Counted from the stretch's first letter, positions 11,916-24,740 are shown. The stretch: DNA of 64,000 bases from Oryzias latipes (GCF_002234675.1 NC_019875.2:22314299-22378298), one strand, 5' to 3'. Notes: generated by a model from the letters alone, not told the origin. Made by a program: numbers and translations.

Positions 11916-12950
11916 AAATCCAATTCTAAGCTGTTAGGATGTAGCTGCTGTTTGGGTCAGCATTTCTGGAGCTGTGTATGTCTCGGAGGCCTTGTATTTT
12001 GGATTTAAACAGATAATTTTTTGGGCAGTTTGGTTTTACTGCTTTAACAAAGCCTGAAACACAGGTCTAGGTACCTGCTTGAGGAATCAGCATGTAGCAG
12101 CGTTCCTTCCCAGCTGTCCGAGTCGCTACACCAGGAGTTTAAAAAGTCATGCCTTAAGGGTCAAATATTCCTTCTGGAGCTTCCTACTGCTGGAAGACGT
12201 CCAATCCAGGTGCCCAGCAGTAAATGGGGCTGAGCTTTTCCAGCCCTCACAGTCAAAGGGCTTGTCTTCTGTTATTTTTCTTCCTTCGGTTTGTGATGTT
12301 CATGTTGATGCAAAGAGCGCTCCTAGTTTGGTTTTAAAACAAAGCTCAGTGATTAAAACCAGGTGTGTTTGAGTGAGGCAACACTGAAGAGGCAGGACGC
12401 CGTGTCCTCAAGACCAAGGAAGACCTGCCAAGAAAATCCGGAACAATTTGTGACTGCCTCAAGGCCTTCCGTCATTTTGCTTGAAACCTTTGGGTGTGTG
12501 TTTACTAGTCCTCTTTACTTGTTTTCTTTCTGTAGATCCATTCACTGTCATTCAGCATGAAATGCGGGGCAGAAAGTTCAGTTTGAGCTGTAAATATTTT
12601 GGTTTTTTTTTTTTTTGTAAGTTACTGTAAATATCAGCCGAGTTACAAGTTTGAAGCTGAACTTAAAATGCCATTTTTTTTACCACTTTTTTCTTAAAAA
12701 CAATTAAAAGTTTGTTTTTAGACCTTTAACTGTTCATATTGACTTTGCAAATTCAATTGATTTGGGAATTTAGTCTTGTTTTTGACATGAAAGGTTGGAA
12801 CAAACCTTTCCTGTGTAAAAGAAAAATTAATGCAACTTTCACTTTGTGTTTTATTAAACTGAGCCATTTTTTTATATGTATAATTTACTTTTGTATTTAA
12901 CACTTTTAATCCCTGTTTGATTTTCAATAAAACTGGTTTTAAAAGAAAGA
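11916..12950 (+). other. Semaphorin 3' UTR with poly(A) signal
   Basis: No other gene lies between the semaphorin stop codon and the AATAAA at 12926-12931. I read this as the 3' UTR, ending about 15-25 bp after that signal. An ATTAAA-like motif near 12,700 could give a shorter form. Confidence 0.6.
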
Positions 12951-13118
12951 GAATTTTAAATAATTTACTGAAAGCTAACATTTTTGTAAAAACTTTGCAA
13001 TAAAAATATTGATGCCCACAATAATGAAATCTTAAATCTAAAAAAATCGTCTTAAGTTTATTTTGTGACACAAATCCATTCTAAGGTAGAAGTACACAAT
13101 ATTAAGCTGTGAAAGATC

Positions 13119-13124
13119 TTTATT
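13119..13124 (-). terminator. Cactin poly(A) signal
   Basis: TTTATT on the + strand reads AATAAA on the cactin strand, 160 bp past its stop codon. This is the usual spacing for a short 3' UTR. It lies only about 190 bp from the semaphorin signal that faces it. Confidence 0.6.
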
Positions 13125-13283
13125 TTTTTAAAACATTACATTTGCTGGTAACAATTTCAGACAACAGTACACACATTTCTAGCAGAAAGAGCAGTGGAAA
13201 ACAAAACATGGACCATCCAGCCTGAAGCAGGCACTGTGTAAAAAAACCAGGCCCTGATCATTTGGTCAAGTGTTGGGTTTCTT

Positions 13284-16200
13284 TTATCTTCTATAACGAT
13301 ATCTTTTGAAGTGAAACCACAACTGAAAGATCCCGTTAGCAAACTGACAGCGGAAACCATGACGGTGAGAATACTCCCACTCCCTGTTAACTATCTTGAA
13401 AGCAATGTCCTCATAAGGAGGACCTGCATGGAACCTCAAAATCCCAAAGTCTTTGTTGTCAGGACAGGGCTCCAGGAAGTACTGGGGCGTAGAGCGCTTG
13501 TCGATCAGGTCGGGGTAGAAGATGTTGAATTTGTAACCTTGGACGATCTTGGGCGGGGGGTTGTCAAAGTCGTAATGCGTCTGGTTGTATTTGTTCCACT
13601 CGAAGCCCGTGTGGACCCGATTGAAGAAGCGGGGTTTCCTGGGGCGGTACTTGTCTGCCCACAGGTACATTTTTCCTGTGACTGGAACCTCCACGCTGAA
13701 CTGAGCCTCGTCGGTGCCCATGCCCTCTCTGGCTCTTCGGACAAAAGCGTCCTCTGCACTTTCATTGGCGTCACCTGAAATGGAAAAACATTGACAGTGA
13801 GGCACACATCAGAGTTGGGTACCACTGCATGCACAGACCGAACAATCAGGATAAGTGAAATCCACATTTCTAAAATGTTGGGACTAGTTGGGTCGTACCG
13901 GTGACTTGCAGCAGTCGGCGGGCTAACTGCAGCCTGGACGCGTCTTCCTCTGGTGTGATGGTGTGAGTGTCCAGCGGCAGCTCGGACTGTGTCAGCAGGG
14001 TGGGGCTGTATCGACCCGAGTCGTACTCTGCCTGACTCTGCTGGATGAGGTCCTCCTCCGTCAACACCGCCTCCACTGCTTCACCCTTCTCTTCATCCTT
14101 CCCTTCACCCTTCTCTCCTTTATCTTCATCCTGGCCTCCCGCCGCAGAGGTAGACGGACCCGGACGCTCTTCATCTTCTGCTTCTCTATTTGCGACTCTC
14201 CCAAAGGAGGACGCAGACGGGCCGCTGTCCTCTGTCGTGGCACCTCTTGATTGCCCTCTAGAATCCCTGTTAGAAAAGATGGAGGTTAAAGCTCGTCTAT
14301 GAGCAAAAATGAACTCAGTGACAAAACAAAGGATAAAATGTTGAGGTGCTAAATCACAGTGACTGACCCGTCCCTCTCATCCCTCGGTTCCTCTTTGATG
14401 ATGGGAAACAAAGGTTCACTTTCCACTCCCTGTTCCTGTTTCAGCTTGAACAGCTTTTGGCGCAGCACATCCTGGTGTCGCTCCCTCAGCCTGGACGAAG
14501 GAAGCAAACGCTGACTCCAACCGATTGGAATTGTTCGCTAATATCATTGGCACAGTAGCTGGGACTACATTCGTACCTGGCTCTGGCCATGTAGACTTTA
14601 ACTTGCTGCAACAGACTCTCCCAGTAACCGATGTCCAGATTGGATCTTCCAGCTCGAATCTTCGACTCGATGTTCAGGTGCAGCGCCTGCAGCTGACTGT
14701 ACGTCTTCCCTTTGAACACAGTCTGAACGTCGGTGCTCACCGCTGTGTTGATGCCCTCGCGGCGATCACCTTGAAAGCAGAAAAATACATTCAGAATGCT
14801 ACAAAACACCGCTTAGACGTGTAAATGATTAAATCAGAGAAGCTTTAAGCCTGCTCCATGAAAGCTTTACTGTACCAGGTCCTTTCCCAGAGGCCTCCAG
14901 TTTTCTCAGTTTGCTGATCTCATCCTCTGTGATGGTTGTCATGTCTCTCCAGAAGTCCACGTTCTTCCCTTGTTCCAGCTCCATGTACACCTTTACCACA
15001 AATTATTTTATACAGTCTAGAGGATTTGTGTTATCACACAACTTCAACACAATCGGAGTGCTACCAACCTTAATGTCTTCTAGTAGATCATCCATATCTG
15101 TGACTGTTAGTCCATTCAGGAAGGTGTAGGGTTCATGCATCTCCACAGCCAGGTCATCATCCTCTGCACTGATGTACTTCGCTAAGAGGTCAATGGGTTT
15201 GGCCCGACCATCACGAATTCTAATCTTGGACCTAAACATGGACAGGTTGATGTTACCAGAGGTTGAACAGAAGCTTCTGAGAACATTCTCCAAAACAAAT
15301 TCCATAGAAAGGGTTTGAAGTCCCGCTCACCGCAGCTTAGCCTGCTGCAAGTGGAAGTTGTCCTCCTGTTCAGCCCAGGTTTTGAAGTGCTCTGCCTCCT
15401 TCTCCCTCTGCAGCATCTCCAGCTCCATCTCTCTCATGGCTTTCTCTCGCTCTCGCTCCAAACGCAACTGTTTCACCTAAAAGAACATACAGCCTGCATG
15501 TCAGATTGAGGATCGTCAAATGAGCTTCAGCATTTTGCTGCCAAAATTCAGATACTCTACAAGATTGTCTTTTTTTTTGGTCTATTTATTTGATTTTAAA
15601 TCAATGCGGAAATGTGTACCTTCTGCAGCTCTCTGCGGTTCTCTTCCTGAATTAGTTTATTCCTTTCTTTGAGTTCTTTTTCCCCGAGATGACCAATACC
15701 TTTTTTAACCAGAGCCTAATAATAATAAAATAAAAAATAAAAAAAGGTCTTAAAACAAGGTTATGAACAATATGAACAATAGATTTCAAATTCTTCCAAA
15801 TAAATGTACTTTTTGCCATTTGAATGTGCCTAACAGGTTGTTGTCTCCAAAGGGATTGTCAGCATTGGTGTATCCCATGTACTCCTCGCTCCAACCCATC
15901 TTTTCTCTTCTTTTCTTCTCCTTTGCTTCCTTCTTCGCCAGTCTTCTGGCTCTCTTCTCTTCTGGCGTCTCCAGAGCTTTCATCAACTCCTTCTTCTTCT
16001 TCCTCTCTTCTTTTTCTTTGAGGGCACACTCATGATCAGACCCTGAACTGTCTGAAGACTCAGAAGAACTTGATCGCCGCCTCCTTCTGTCTTTGTCGCT
16101 CCTTTCTTCCATCCTCTTCTGCCGCTCCTTACTTTTGTCTCTGCTGTGTTGTCTTTCACGTTCTCTGCTGCTGCTCTTCCATCTCTCTTTGTCATATTCC

Positions 16201-17013
16201 CTCTTGTGTCCGTCTCTGCCCAAACTCCTCCTCTCAGAACTTCTTTGTTTTCTCCTCTCTCGGTCATTGCTTTCATCAGAGGAATATGACTTGGATTTGG
16301 ATCTTCTTTTTCTCCGGTCTTGAGATCGTCCTCTGCGAGGCTCTGCTTCCTTTGTCCTCCTTATTTTGGGATCATCTAGATCAGGACTAAAACAGAAAAT
16401 ATGTATAACTTAACAATGAGGTAATACTTTCAAAAAGTGATGGGTTACAGGTTTCAACAGACAACCTAAAAGCCTCTGCAACAAGTAATCTGCCCTGTGA
16501 CTAATTGTTTACGCAGGTAATGGGGTGACAAAGGAAAAACTATGTATATATACTATACCATGAGAGGAAATACTTAACTTTGGAGATTATAAAAAATATA
16601 ATAACATAGAATAAACAGTTAACTAGATACTGTTTTGGAGTTTTTTGTTAGAATGTTAATTTATGTGTCGATGAAAATCATTTTTAAATGTTAATGAAAA
16701 ATTGTTGCCACTATATATTATATTTGATATGTCCAGCTCACCTTGATGATCGGCCCTTCGATTTATTTCGCCTGTCGCTCTCGGAGCCACTACTGGGTCC
16801 AGAGCGACGTCGATGTCGAGGCCGCCCTCGGGAAGGAGACCCAGCATCGCTGCTGCTGGATCTTCCTGGGCCGCTTTTTCGTTTTTCCACAGATTTGCCG
16901 CGACCTCTTCTTCTGTCATGTGATCTAGAGCGGCTCTCTCTGGATTTATTTCGCCGATTTCGGCTCCCGCTTCTTGATTTTGACCGGGACCTACGTCGAG
17001 ATTTGGATCCCAT
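13284..17013 (-). CDS. Cactin, spliceosome-associated protein
   Basis: Nuclear protein of the spliceosome C complex in humans; first known in flies as a Cactus/IkB partner. Exons in transcript order: 17013-16742, 16386-15810, 15715-15620, 15476-15331, 15231-15069, 14990-14876, 14769-14577, 14490-14368, 14266-13899, 13774-13284. The sum is 2544 nt, 847 aa, and all phases close. The first 200 or so residues are Arg/Ser/Lys-rich (RSRSKSRSGSRNRRNKSRES). The central cactin domain includes NPFGDNNLLGTF and a coiled-coil-like EKELKERNKLIQEENRREL run. The highly conserved C-terminal cactin domain includes YRPRKPRFFNRVHTGFEWNK and ends WFHFKRYRYRR, as in vertebrate orthologs. An acidic Glu/Lys-rich linker follows exon 8. 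The ATG at 17013 is the first in frame. The gene is tail to tail with the semaphorin and head to head with cdc34. Confidence 0.96.
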
Positions 17014-18185
17014 TACGAACTTGCTAACAGTGCGGGGTCCGAAAGGCACTGTGTCGCGTAAATAAGAGGTAATAGCTTGAAACCGTTTACAATGAAAAAT
17101 AAATATTGCACAAAAGTTGCAACTGTCAATGCTACAAACTATTAATTGTTGTTTAATATGTTATTTTATAAAACTTAAAAACATTAATACGGTCAAAAAA
17201 AATCCACAGTGCGCACGAATATGACGTCATGTTAGCGAGTATTATTGGCAAGTATTTCAAATAGCAAAAATTATTTAATTTTTTTTTGTTTGTTTTAACT
17301 ACACAAAACATTTCGAACAAATAATAATAAAGCAACTTGAATGTTTTTTCCCCCACAAATGAGCAAAACATTTTGAATAGTTGTTGAACAAGAAGAAAAA
17401 CACTTGGGGTCCTTACGAAGTCAGGCGAATGTAGTTCATTTTTCCCTCTGAAAACATTTTCGATAACAAAAGTAATACTTTGGTCAAGCTAAACGTTCTT
17501 TCTATAGGTAAAATAATTATAAGTGCTTATATTTTCCGCATACTCTGTCTTAAATACAGGAAAGGTGTTTTCTAATGATAAAATGCACAAAACCGAACTA
17601 CAAATCCCATACACCAGAGGGAGTTGGCTGTTTTCAGAGTGCAGGGGAGTCCTTTCAGCAACAGTCTTTCCTAATCGTGTTCTCAGATGGCAGCACAAAC
17701 GTACTTTGTTGCTAGTGTCTTCAGCGTTGTAGTTTAGTACCTCTTTAAATTAGAAAACGCGTCTCGCTTCCTAAAGTGCAGTAAGTGTTGTTTCTGTGCT
17801 GAGATCATCGGCTACGGCTGGTCGGTAACTCTGATTAGCCACATTAGCCAGCAGCAACCATTAGATTTACGGCTTATATGCGCGGTTAACCTGGTAAATT
17901 GACTAAATCTTTAGGTGCTGGTAGGTTATAATGTCTCGGTTAACTCAGCCGTTGTGAGTGTTGATATTCCCACGTTGTTATTGGGATCTTAGAGCAGAGA
18001 AGGTATTGTTTGGCTTGTGCACATCAGCATTATAGCCATAGGTTCGGCCTGTGTTTATTGTTTTTGGAGGTAGAAAACGCAGAACTTGTTGTGGGTCGCT
18101 CGACTGTTTTATATCAAACTTAGCTTCGTAAACAGAAGCATCGGCTGTCGAATTAAGATCCCCTCAAAAAACCAAACGAAGCAGA
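17014..18185. promoter_or_regulatory. Divergent cactin / cdc34 promoter interval
   Basis: Only 1,172 bp separate the start codons of cactin (-) and cdc34 (+), so both promoters and both 5' leaders must fit here or cdc34 must have an upstream exon. The cdc34-side half (about 17,760-18,180) is less AT-rich and holds several CG dinucleotides. No convincing TATA box was seen on either strand. Both genes are housekeeping in type, which suits a shared TATA-less promoter. Confidence 0.5.
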
Positions 18186-21100
18186 ATGGCGCAACACGAC
18201 TCCTCTCATGTCGCCAGCTCACAGAAAGCTCTCATGCTGGAGATGAAGAGCCTCCAGGAGGAGCCTGTGGAGGGATTCAAAATCACTCTCGTGGACGAAG
18301 CTGATTTATACAACTGGGAAGTGGCCATTTTTGGACCACCAAACACTCATTATGAAGGGGGGTACTTTAAGGTAAGAAGTGAAAATGGCAAGAAAATATA
18401 ATGAGCTAAACTCAAACGATAAGACAAATACAACAAATGGATTTCTTCTTTTAGGCTCGCATCAAGTTTCCTATAGACTATCCATACTCCCCACCAACAT
18501 TTCGCTTCCTCACCAAAATGTGGCATCCCAACATCTATGAGGTGTTGTATCACAATGACTACAGTGTAATATTGTGTTTTATTTGTGTTGTGGCTGCAGC
18601 AAATGACCTTCTTTCCACTCTTTTAGAATGGAGACGTGTGCATTTCTATTCTGCATCCACCAGTGGATGACCCACAGAGTGGAGAGCTGCCCTCAGAGAG
18701 ATGGAACCCCACCCAGAATGTCCGGTCAGCAGATCCCTCACTCTTATCTCCTCTCTGGTCTCCTCCCTTCTTTGTTTTTTGGTTACTTTAATAATTTATT
18801 TGAAGTAGAGTCCTGTGAGTATGGGGTTTCTGTTTGTGCCAAAAATATGTTTTTGTCTGTGTCTTTTGGTCAATTGTCTATGTGTACTGAGCGAGTTTAT
18901 TGAACATTGGTTCATGTCTATGTACTACAAAGCAATATCGTCTGCGTGCCCATGCTTCTTTGATTATTACTTTCCCCATATCGCCTCACTACGTTGTCAG
19001 GAAAGCCCTTAGCAACCGTTGCTAGTGTCGTTAGGTACGTCGTTTTCCCATGTCGCGTCGCTTGTCAAATTTTGCCAAAGCCGTCAGAAAGCAAATGCAT
19101 TGTAATAATCAAACAAGCACGGGGCACGCAGAAGATACTGCTTAGTATTACATAGACATGAACCAATGTTCAATAAACTTGTTCAGTAGACATAGACAGT
19201 GGACGCAAAAACATATTTTTTAGCTCAAACAGAACCCCATATTTGAGATCCTCTTGGCCCCTTACGGATGGACTGCTGCTGTATAGTTTTAAATTATTAC
19301 AATAACTTTGGTTTTTGTGACTTTTATGAACATCAGAGCAGTTTTTGAGACTATAGGTACAAATAAAAACCTTTGCATACACAAGACATACCACTCCTTT
19401 TCCACAACTCTCCCATGCCTAGATCCATATGCATCTTTATTTTCCTCATCCGAGCTGGCATCTCACTCAAAACTGTACAACTGGATAGCTCTGATATTGC
19501 TCAGTATTTTTGTCGCACTGTTAATGCTTGGTTTGGCTTGTAAAGGGCTGTAAGCTAGCAGGAGAGAGTGTAGACAAAGGGATGATGGGAAGGGGGGGGG
19601 TTGGGTTGCTATGCACCAACGGTCCCACATCTCAGAGGTGAATTTCTAATGTACTGCCGCTCTGCAGAAACTATGTCTTAAAAAAAAGTACACAGGTTTT
19701 TGGATTATGGCTAATACACGCATAAACATAATTAAAAGACCACTAGGAATACTTTGAAAATAAATCAAAAGATGAGTGGACTTTATAGACCTGGAATTGT
19801 GGACTTGAGTTGAGACCACACATGCCATTAATCACATTAGCAGCAGGGGTCATATTCCACCTTCACACTGCTCTGCACACTCAATAATCTTCTTATGCGT
19901 TAAAATTTCTTGTAGAATAATCCCTGCTTCTATTGTAATGAAGTAATACAATCAATTAGGAATATTTTATCCTGGATTATTAAAAACGTTAGTACCAAGA
20001 TTGTAGAATTAAATGGTTAAATTGAACCTTTTTTTGCATCAGAGTTTTGCAACAACATTAAAAAGTTCCACAAAAAGATGTAAGTACTCAAACTTGTTTC
20101 AGCTGTTTTAACAGGCACCTTAATTTTTTCTATTGATAGTTATTACAGCAATTTTTTTAGAATAATTTACCGTGACCTGACATGGGTAAACAAAGAATGA
20201 AATGGTTCCTGTGAATTAGGATTTTGTTCCTACAAAATAAAAATTCATTGATGTTGGAGTTATGTAATTATCATTTGCTTACACGCTATAATCTCCATAA
20301 TATGGTTGTGTCACATTTATCTTTCAGTAAGAAAACAATGACCTAAAAAGTTCTGATTATGCGAGAATATGATGTTCCTGGTGTTTCTGATTAAATGATC
20401 CACATTCATGTCTGCAACCTTCAGCTTTCAATAAAAGAAGGCTTCATGCACTAGGATGGCAGAACTCTTCGGTGACAGTTCACGCCGTCACAGACTGATT
20501 CTCCTTCTGCAGAAGTCTAGCAAAAATTCTCATCTCCTGTGTGGTTCTTCTCTTTATTAAGGAAAAAGTCAGAACCCTGACAATTCCCACACAGTAGTAA
20601 TTACTTCCAACAGAATAATTAAATAGTTCCCAAATATTAATTAGTTCAAACAAAGATGTATATAGAATGAAGAAAATCCGGAAAGGAGATTTTTTTTCCC
20701 CCCCTTTTATTTTTGCACAAAGCAGAAGTAGTTACTTGTTGGGTAATCTCTTTTCTGGCTAGCCCTGATTTTGTGGAAAATGAAGCGAATCTTCTCATCT
20801 ACTTTGTTAGATATGCAAAGTTTCAAGCAGTACTTTAAATTTACTCCAGATACTTTCAAATTTCTGTCTGTTTGTATCTCATACATTGCATGGAAGACAC
20901 AGAGGATGTTTAGAGATCAGATTGATTTATTTTAGAGAGCTCAACAAAAGCATCGGTAACCACGTTCAGGAGGTCATTCAGAGACTCTCCCAGCATAGTG
21001 AGTCTCACTCCCGCTGACATTAAGCCCTTTCCGCCGCTACTTCCGTGTCTCTGTGACCCACATTAGTTCGAGCGGGAAAAAATAAAAACAAGAATCAATC

Positions 21101-23195
21101 CAGGGGATCTATTTATTATGAAATCATAAGATTTATGAGGCCCGAGCTGACTGCCTCCTCATTCCGCAGCCAGCCAGCCGCCCAGGGGCCGCTCAGCGTA
21201 GCGATCCCGTCGCTATGATCAATGGAAGCATCAGTGATGCAGTGGCAACATATCTTTCATTTATATTATTGCTTTAAACAGGTTATTTTATTTACAGTAA
21301 ATATGTAACCGGAAACATTCATCTTCTTCTTAACCATTTTGTCCTTTTCGGGGTCCCGGGCCTCTGGGGTCATCCTGGACAGGTCTCCAGTCTGTTGCAG
21401 GGAAACATTAAAGTTTATTTCCAGTTGAAAGTAAAAGGTCGCAATTATTTTTGAGGGAACAAATTACTATTTCATAAGAAGGAATTTGTATATTTTCTGT
21501 CACTCATGTCATGTCACGGGCTCCGTACTAATTCCCGTAGTGTTTATGAGCTAGAATGTTTACTTTTAAAGCTCAAGGCCTTTATGATGATTTAAAGAGT
21601 CACTCTGAATATGTATTGTCAATTTCTTCTCAGTGGTTTTTTAATTATGATTCAGATTTTTTTTTTTAATTCTCTTTTGTTGTTTGTTCCCAGGACTATT
21701 CTGCTGAGCGTGATCTCGCTGCTGAATGAACCCAACACCTTTTCCCCCGCCAACGTGGACGCCTCTGTCATGTACCGCAAATGGAGAGACAGCAAAGGAA
21801 AAGACAGGGAATATGTAGAAATCATCAGGTATGTAGAAATGCAACAAAACGCAGGAAAGAAAACTGTTCAATGGCTGTGTGATTCGCTCAACAGCCTGCA
21901 GATAAACAACAGTCTGTATTGCCGGCTTTTTTTGGTTCTTTGGTCACTGCTCAAGTGGAAAGAAGTGAATTTCTTAATTCAATTTTAGGGACAGTACTGA
22001 TTCAAGGTTTGAGAATATTTACTTGTCTTTTACGTTTTTGTTGCAAACAATGTAGTTTGATGTTTTGCTTTAATGTAAAGAATAAATTAAAACAAAGAAA
22101 TGGAAATTGTGGTTTCAATTAGATAACTAGAAATGAATTTTAAACATTTATTTTTATCAAAGTTACCATCTTTTTAACTCCTATTTTTTTTTTTTTAGCT
22201 TTTTACACTATTTTTTTCTCCCTCAAAATAACTTCATAGAGTTTAAATTCTGGGACTGTACTGGTCACTCCCAATTTTTTTATTTTGACCATGTTCTATT
22301 TTTCTGTTTTTAGTTCTGGTAAAGATTTGGCTTCTGTTGAGGACCCTTATCCTGCTGCAAGATCAAATTCTGATTAACTGCTAAAAATAATATATATATA
22401 GTGCGGGCCTTTCTAGTGCCCTGAATTTTAAAAACAATTCGGACACCATGCTCACTACTTTCTTTTTTTTAAACGGCAAATATGACGTAATCGATTTCAC
22501 AAAGTGAAAATCTAATTGATATGAGCGTTTTGCATCAACCATTTAAGAATCCACTGTCTACTGAAGATAAAAATATTGATAATTTATTTGAAAAAATTCA
22601 ATTAAATACGTTTTTTGGGGCAAAAATTGGATTCGCTATTGAAAAGTAAATGTTAACGCATGAATTTGTCGGTACAGTTTTGATGTTACAGTTGACACAA
22701 AAGAACACGATCATATTGCATCAACACCTTTTAATTTAAGTAAATTTCCTGTAGGCATTAAAATACCATCATTGTGGAATCAATGAAGTTCTGTTCTAAA
22801 AGGGACCAGCTGAGGTGAGGTTTAGACATCCGGCACAAATGCCATCTGGATGTCTTCTTGTGTCACGCATCCTTGAGTAAGATATGGATCATCAAAAGGA
22901 AATCTAGTCCTTCACTGTGTTTCCTAGCTTTCTGTGCGTTTGCCGCGTCCTCACAAATGAAAAATAATCTGTTGTCTCTTCCAGGAAACAGGTGATGGCC
23001 ACCAAAGCTGAAGCTGAGCGCGATGGTGTGAAAGTTCCCACCACGCTGGCGGAGTACTGCGTCCGCACACGTGCGCCAGCCCCCGACGAGGGCTCGGACC
23101 TCTTCTACGACGATTACTATGATGACGACACCATGGAGGGCGGGGATGGCGACTGCTGCTACGACGAGGACGATTCAGGAAACGAGGAGTTGTGA
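18186..23195 (+). CDS. Cdc34 / UBE2R1 ubiquitin-conjugating enzyme E2
   Basis: E2 that builds Lys48-linked ubiquitin chains with cullin-RING (SCF) ligases. Exons: 18186-18371, 18455-18541, 18627-18724, 21694-21828, 22985-23195. The sum is 717 nt, 238 aa. The UBC fold has YPYSPPTFRFLTKMWHPNIY, then the catalytic Cys96 in NGDVCISILHPP. The acidic-loop insertion of the R-class E2s follows (VDDPQSGELPSERWNPTQN). The C-terminal tail is strongly acidic (DEDDSGNEEL), the cullin-docking feature. Tail residues APAPDEGSDLFYDDYY match CDC34 rather than its paralog UBE2R2, although the N-terminus (MAQ) resembles UBE2R2. Fish have cdc34a and cdc34b, and I cannot say which this is. Intron 3 (3 kb) carries a palindromic element and other repeats. 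Confidence 0.96.
18806..19262. mobile_element. Palindromic (fold-back) element in cdc34 intron 3
   Basis: Two arms of about 155-160 bp are inverted copies. The left arm contains GTTTATTGAACATTGGTTCA at about 18,893, and the right arm its complement at about 19,160. The match continues through ATGGGGTT, AAATATGTTTTTG and TTTGATTATTAC with scattered mismatches. A spacer of about 140 bp lies between them and has several CG dinucleotides. No coding capacity was seen. The structure is that of a fold-back transposon or a MITE with very long inverted repeats. The superfamily was not recognised. Confidence 0.8.
19400..19795 (-). mobile_element. Non-autonomous element, TTTAAAGACCC family, reversed copy
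   Basis: The reverse complement matches the body of the 7602-8068 copy, with shared blocks around TTCCCATCATCC, GCAGAGCGGCAGTACATTAG and AGTGGTCTTTTAATTATG. The outer end reads GAGTGGACTTTATA. Boundaries are approximate. Confidence 0.7.
21310..21405 (+). repeat. Fragment of common teleost repeat (as at 3898)
   Basis: Contains TCATCCTGGACAGGTCTCCA and CAGTCTGTTGCAGGG, the same block as the larger copy at 3898-4236. It is in cdc34 intron 3. Confidence 0.55.
21592..21660 (+). repeat. Left-end fragment of the TTTAAAGACCC family, next to cdc34 exon 4
   Basis: Reads TTTAAAGAGTCACTCTGA, then a TTTCTTCTCAGTGG and TTTTTAATTATGAT block, matching the left 80 bp of the full copies. It stops about 35 bp before the 3' splice site of intron 3, so old transposon DNA sits close to the polypyrimidine tract used there. 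Confidence 0.6.
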
Positions 23196-24740
23196 CATGC
23201 TTTTTGACTGAACGCCCAGTCCGGCTATGCTCCTCCTTTTTCCCTTCCGGGGTAGCGAGATGTTCTAGGTTTAACACCAAGGAAGACTGGAATCTTCCCT
23301 TCTCTAAACGGATAAGAGCTTTTTTTCTCGTGCCTCTGTTTTTTTCCCCGTCTCAGAGGTTAAAACAAAAGACTCTGTAAAAATGTGGGACCTGGTAAGA
23401 TTTGCACCAGCACATACGTTAGCAGTTTCTTCAGTTTGGCCACCTCAGACTTTACCATGAAGGATAGTTAAATGCTCACCAAATCTTTTTCACTCACTGT
23501 AGGCTTTAATGGGGTGGAAACTCTCTTAAACATTAGTCAGCCTCTTTTGCATATTTGTTTTTCCTAAATTGTAAGTGAATTTTGATCTCCGTGATGGAAA
23601 ACGAAGGACTTCAGGCTTGTACTAGGAAAAGCACTGCAGAGATCCAGTATTTTTCACCTTTTACAGCATCCCATTACATGCACCAAGACACAATAAACTT
23701 GCCACGTGACAGTATTTTCTAAGTTTCTGTGCATGCCAGAACATCTTTGCAAGCTTTTAGTCTCTTGTAACGGCGGACAGTTTTCCCACCGCATCATGAT
23801 TTGTCCTAGCAAAAAAACCGCTGCGGCGTTGAAGTGACTCTGTGGCGAAGAAGCAGATGGGCACGTCAGCGGGGTCCATACCACGTGGACATTTTTGATC
23901 TTGTGGTTTTTTTCTGGTTTAGTGTTGAATGTGTTTCTCTGTCACTCTGGGTGTGTCTTTTTTTTTTTTTTTTTAAACAACCTCGAATTAAGGGGAGATT
24001 GAAAAGTGTTTGAGTTGGTGGGGGATTTGAAATGTTTTTGAGCTCTCGAAGTGTGGGGCCGTTTTTGAAAAAGCAACAATTGTTTTGTTAACTAATCATA
24101 CTTGGAGTAAAGGTTTGAATCGTAGTCAAAATACTTGATTGCTATTTTAAAGACATCCAGTTGTAAACACAGTATCACTCCGAAACACCTGATGGACCCA
24201 AAGAGCTAAAGCAGCATTATAAAGACTCCAAAACCTATGAAAAATGATGTAGTTCTGTTGGTTTGGTTGAAATTCATTATAATTTATTTTTCTTTTAAAT
24301 TCCTTCATAGTTTACCTGAATGGTGTCACCTGTGAGATTATTAGGTAAAATCATGCACGTAGTCTGATTCTAGATTCTTGACGTTTTTCTGCGCCGCAAA
24401 TGAAAATGTTAAGAAATAATGATCCTCTTTATTTTAATTTTCTTCTCTGTTTTGTTGGGTGATTCTGGACGGGTGTTGGTGTTTTTCTGAGAGTATGGAT
24501 GGTGTTTTTTGATTTAGTTTTTTTCCAATCTGCAGTATTGATAACTTTAATGTCTGAAGTAAGTTTAGTAAATAAATTAAATTTCTCAGGATAAAAATTC
24601 ATTTGAAACAACTGTTGAGGCAAGCAATTAATTTCCAATATGCAGATGTAGCTGTATGAATGATTAAAGTGTTTTATTCACATGTCTCTTTTTTCCCCCC
24701 CAGCTATTTAAAATAAAGATTTATTTCAAAGAAACATTCA
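23196..24740 (+). other. cdc34 3' UTR
   Basis: No other exon was seen after the stop codon. AATAAA signals at 23692-23697 and 24712-24717 suggest a short and a long transcript end. The long form would give a 3' UTR of about 1.5 kb. Confidence 0.5.

Noticed and set aside
13311-13778. 155-codon + strand frame
   Set aside because: It mirrors the last cactin exon; the minus-strand frame has the conserved cactin C-terminus.
18186-23195. UBE2R2 as the identity of the E2
   Set aside because: The first residues look like UBE2R2, but the C-terminal APAPDEGSDLFYDDYY block and the 19p13.3-type neighbours favour cdc34.
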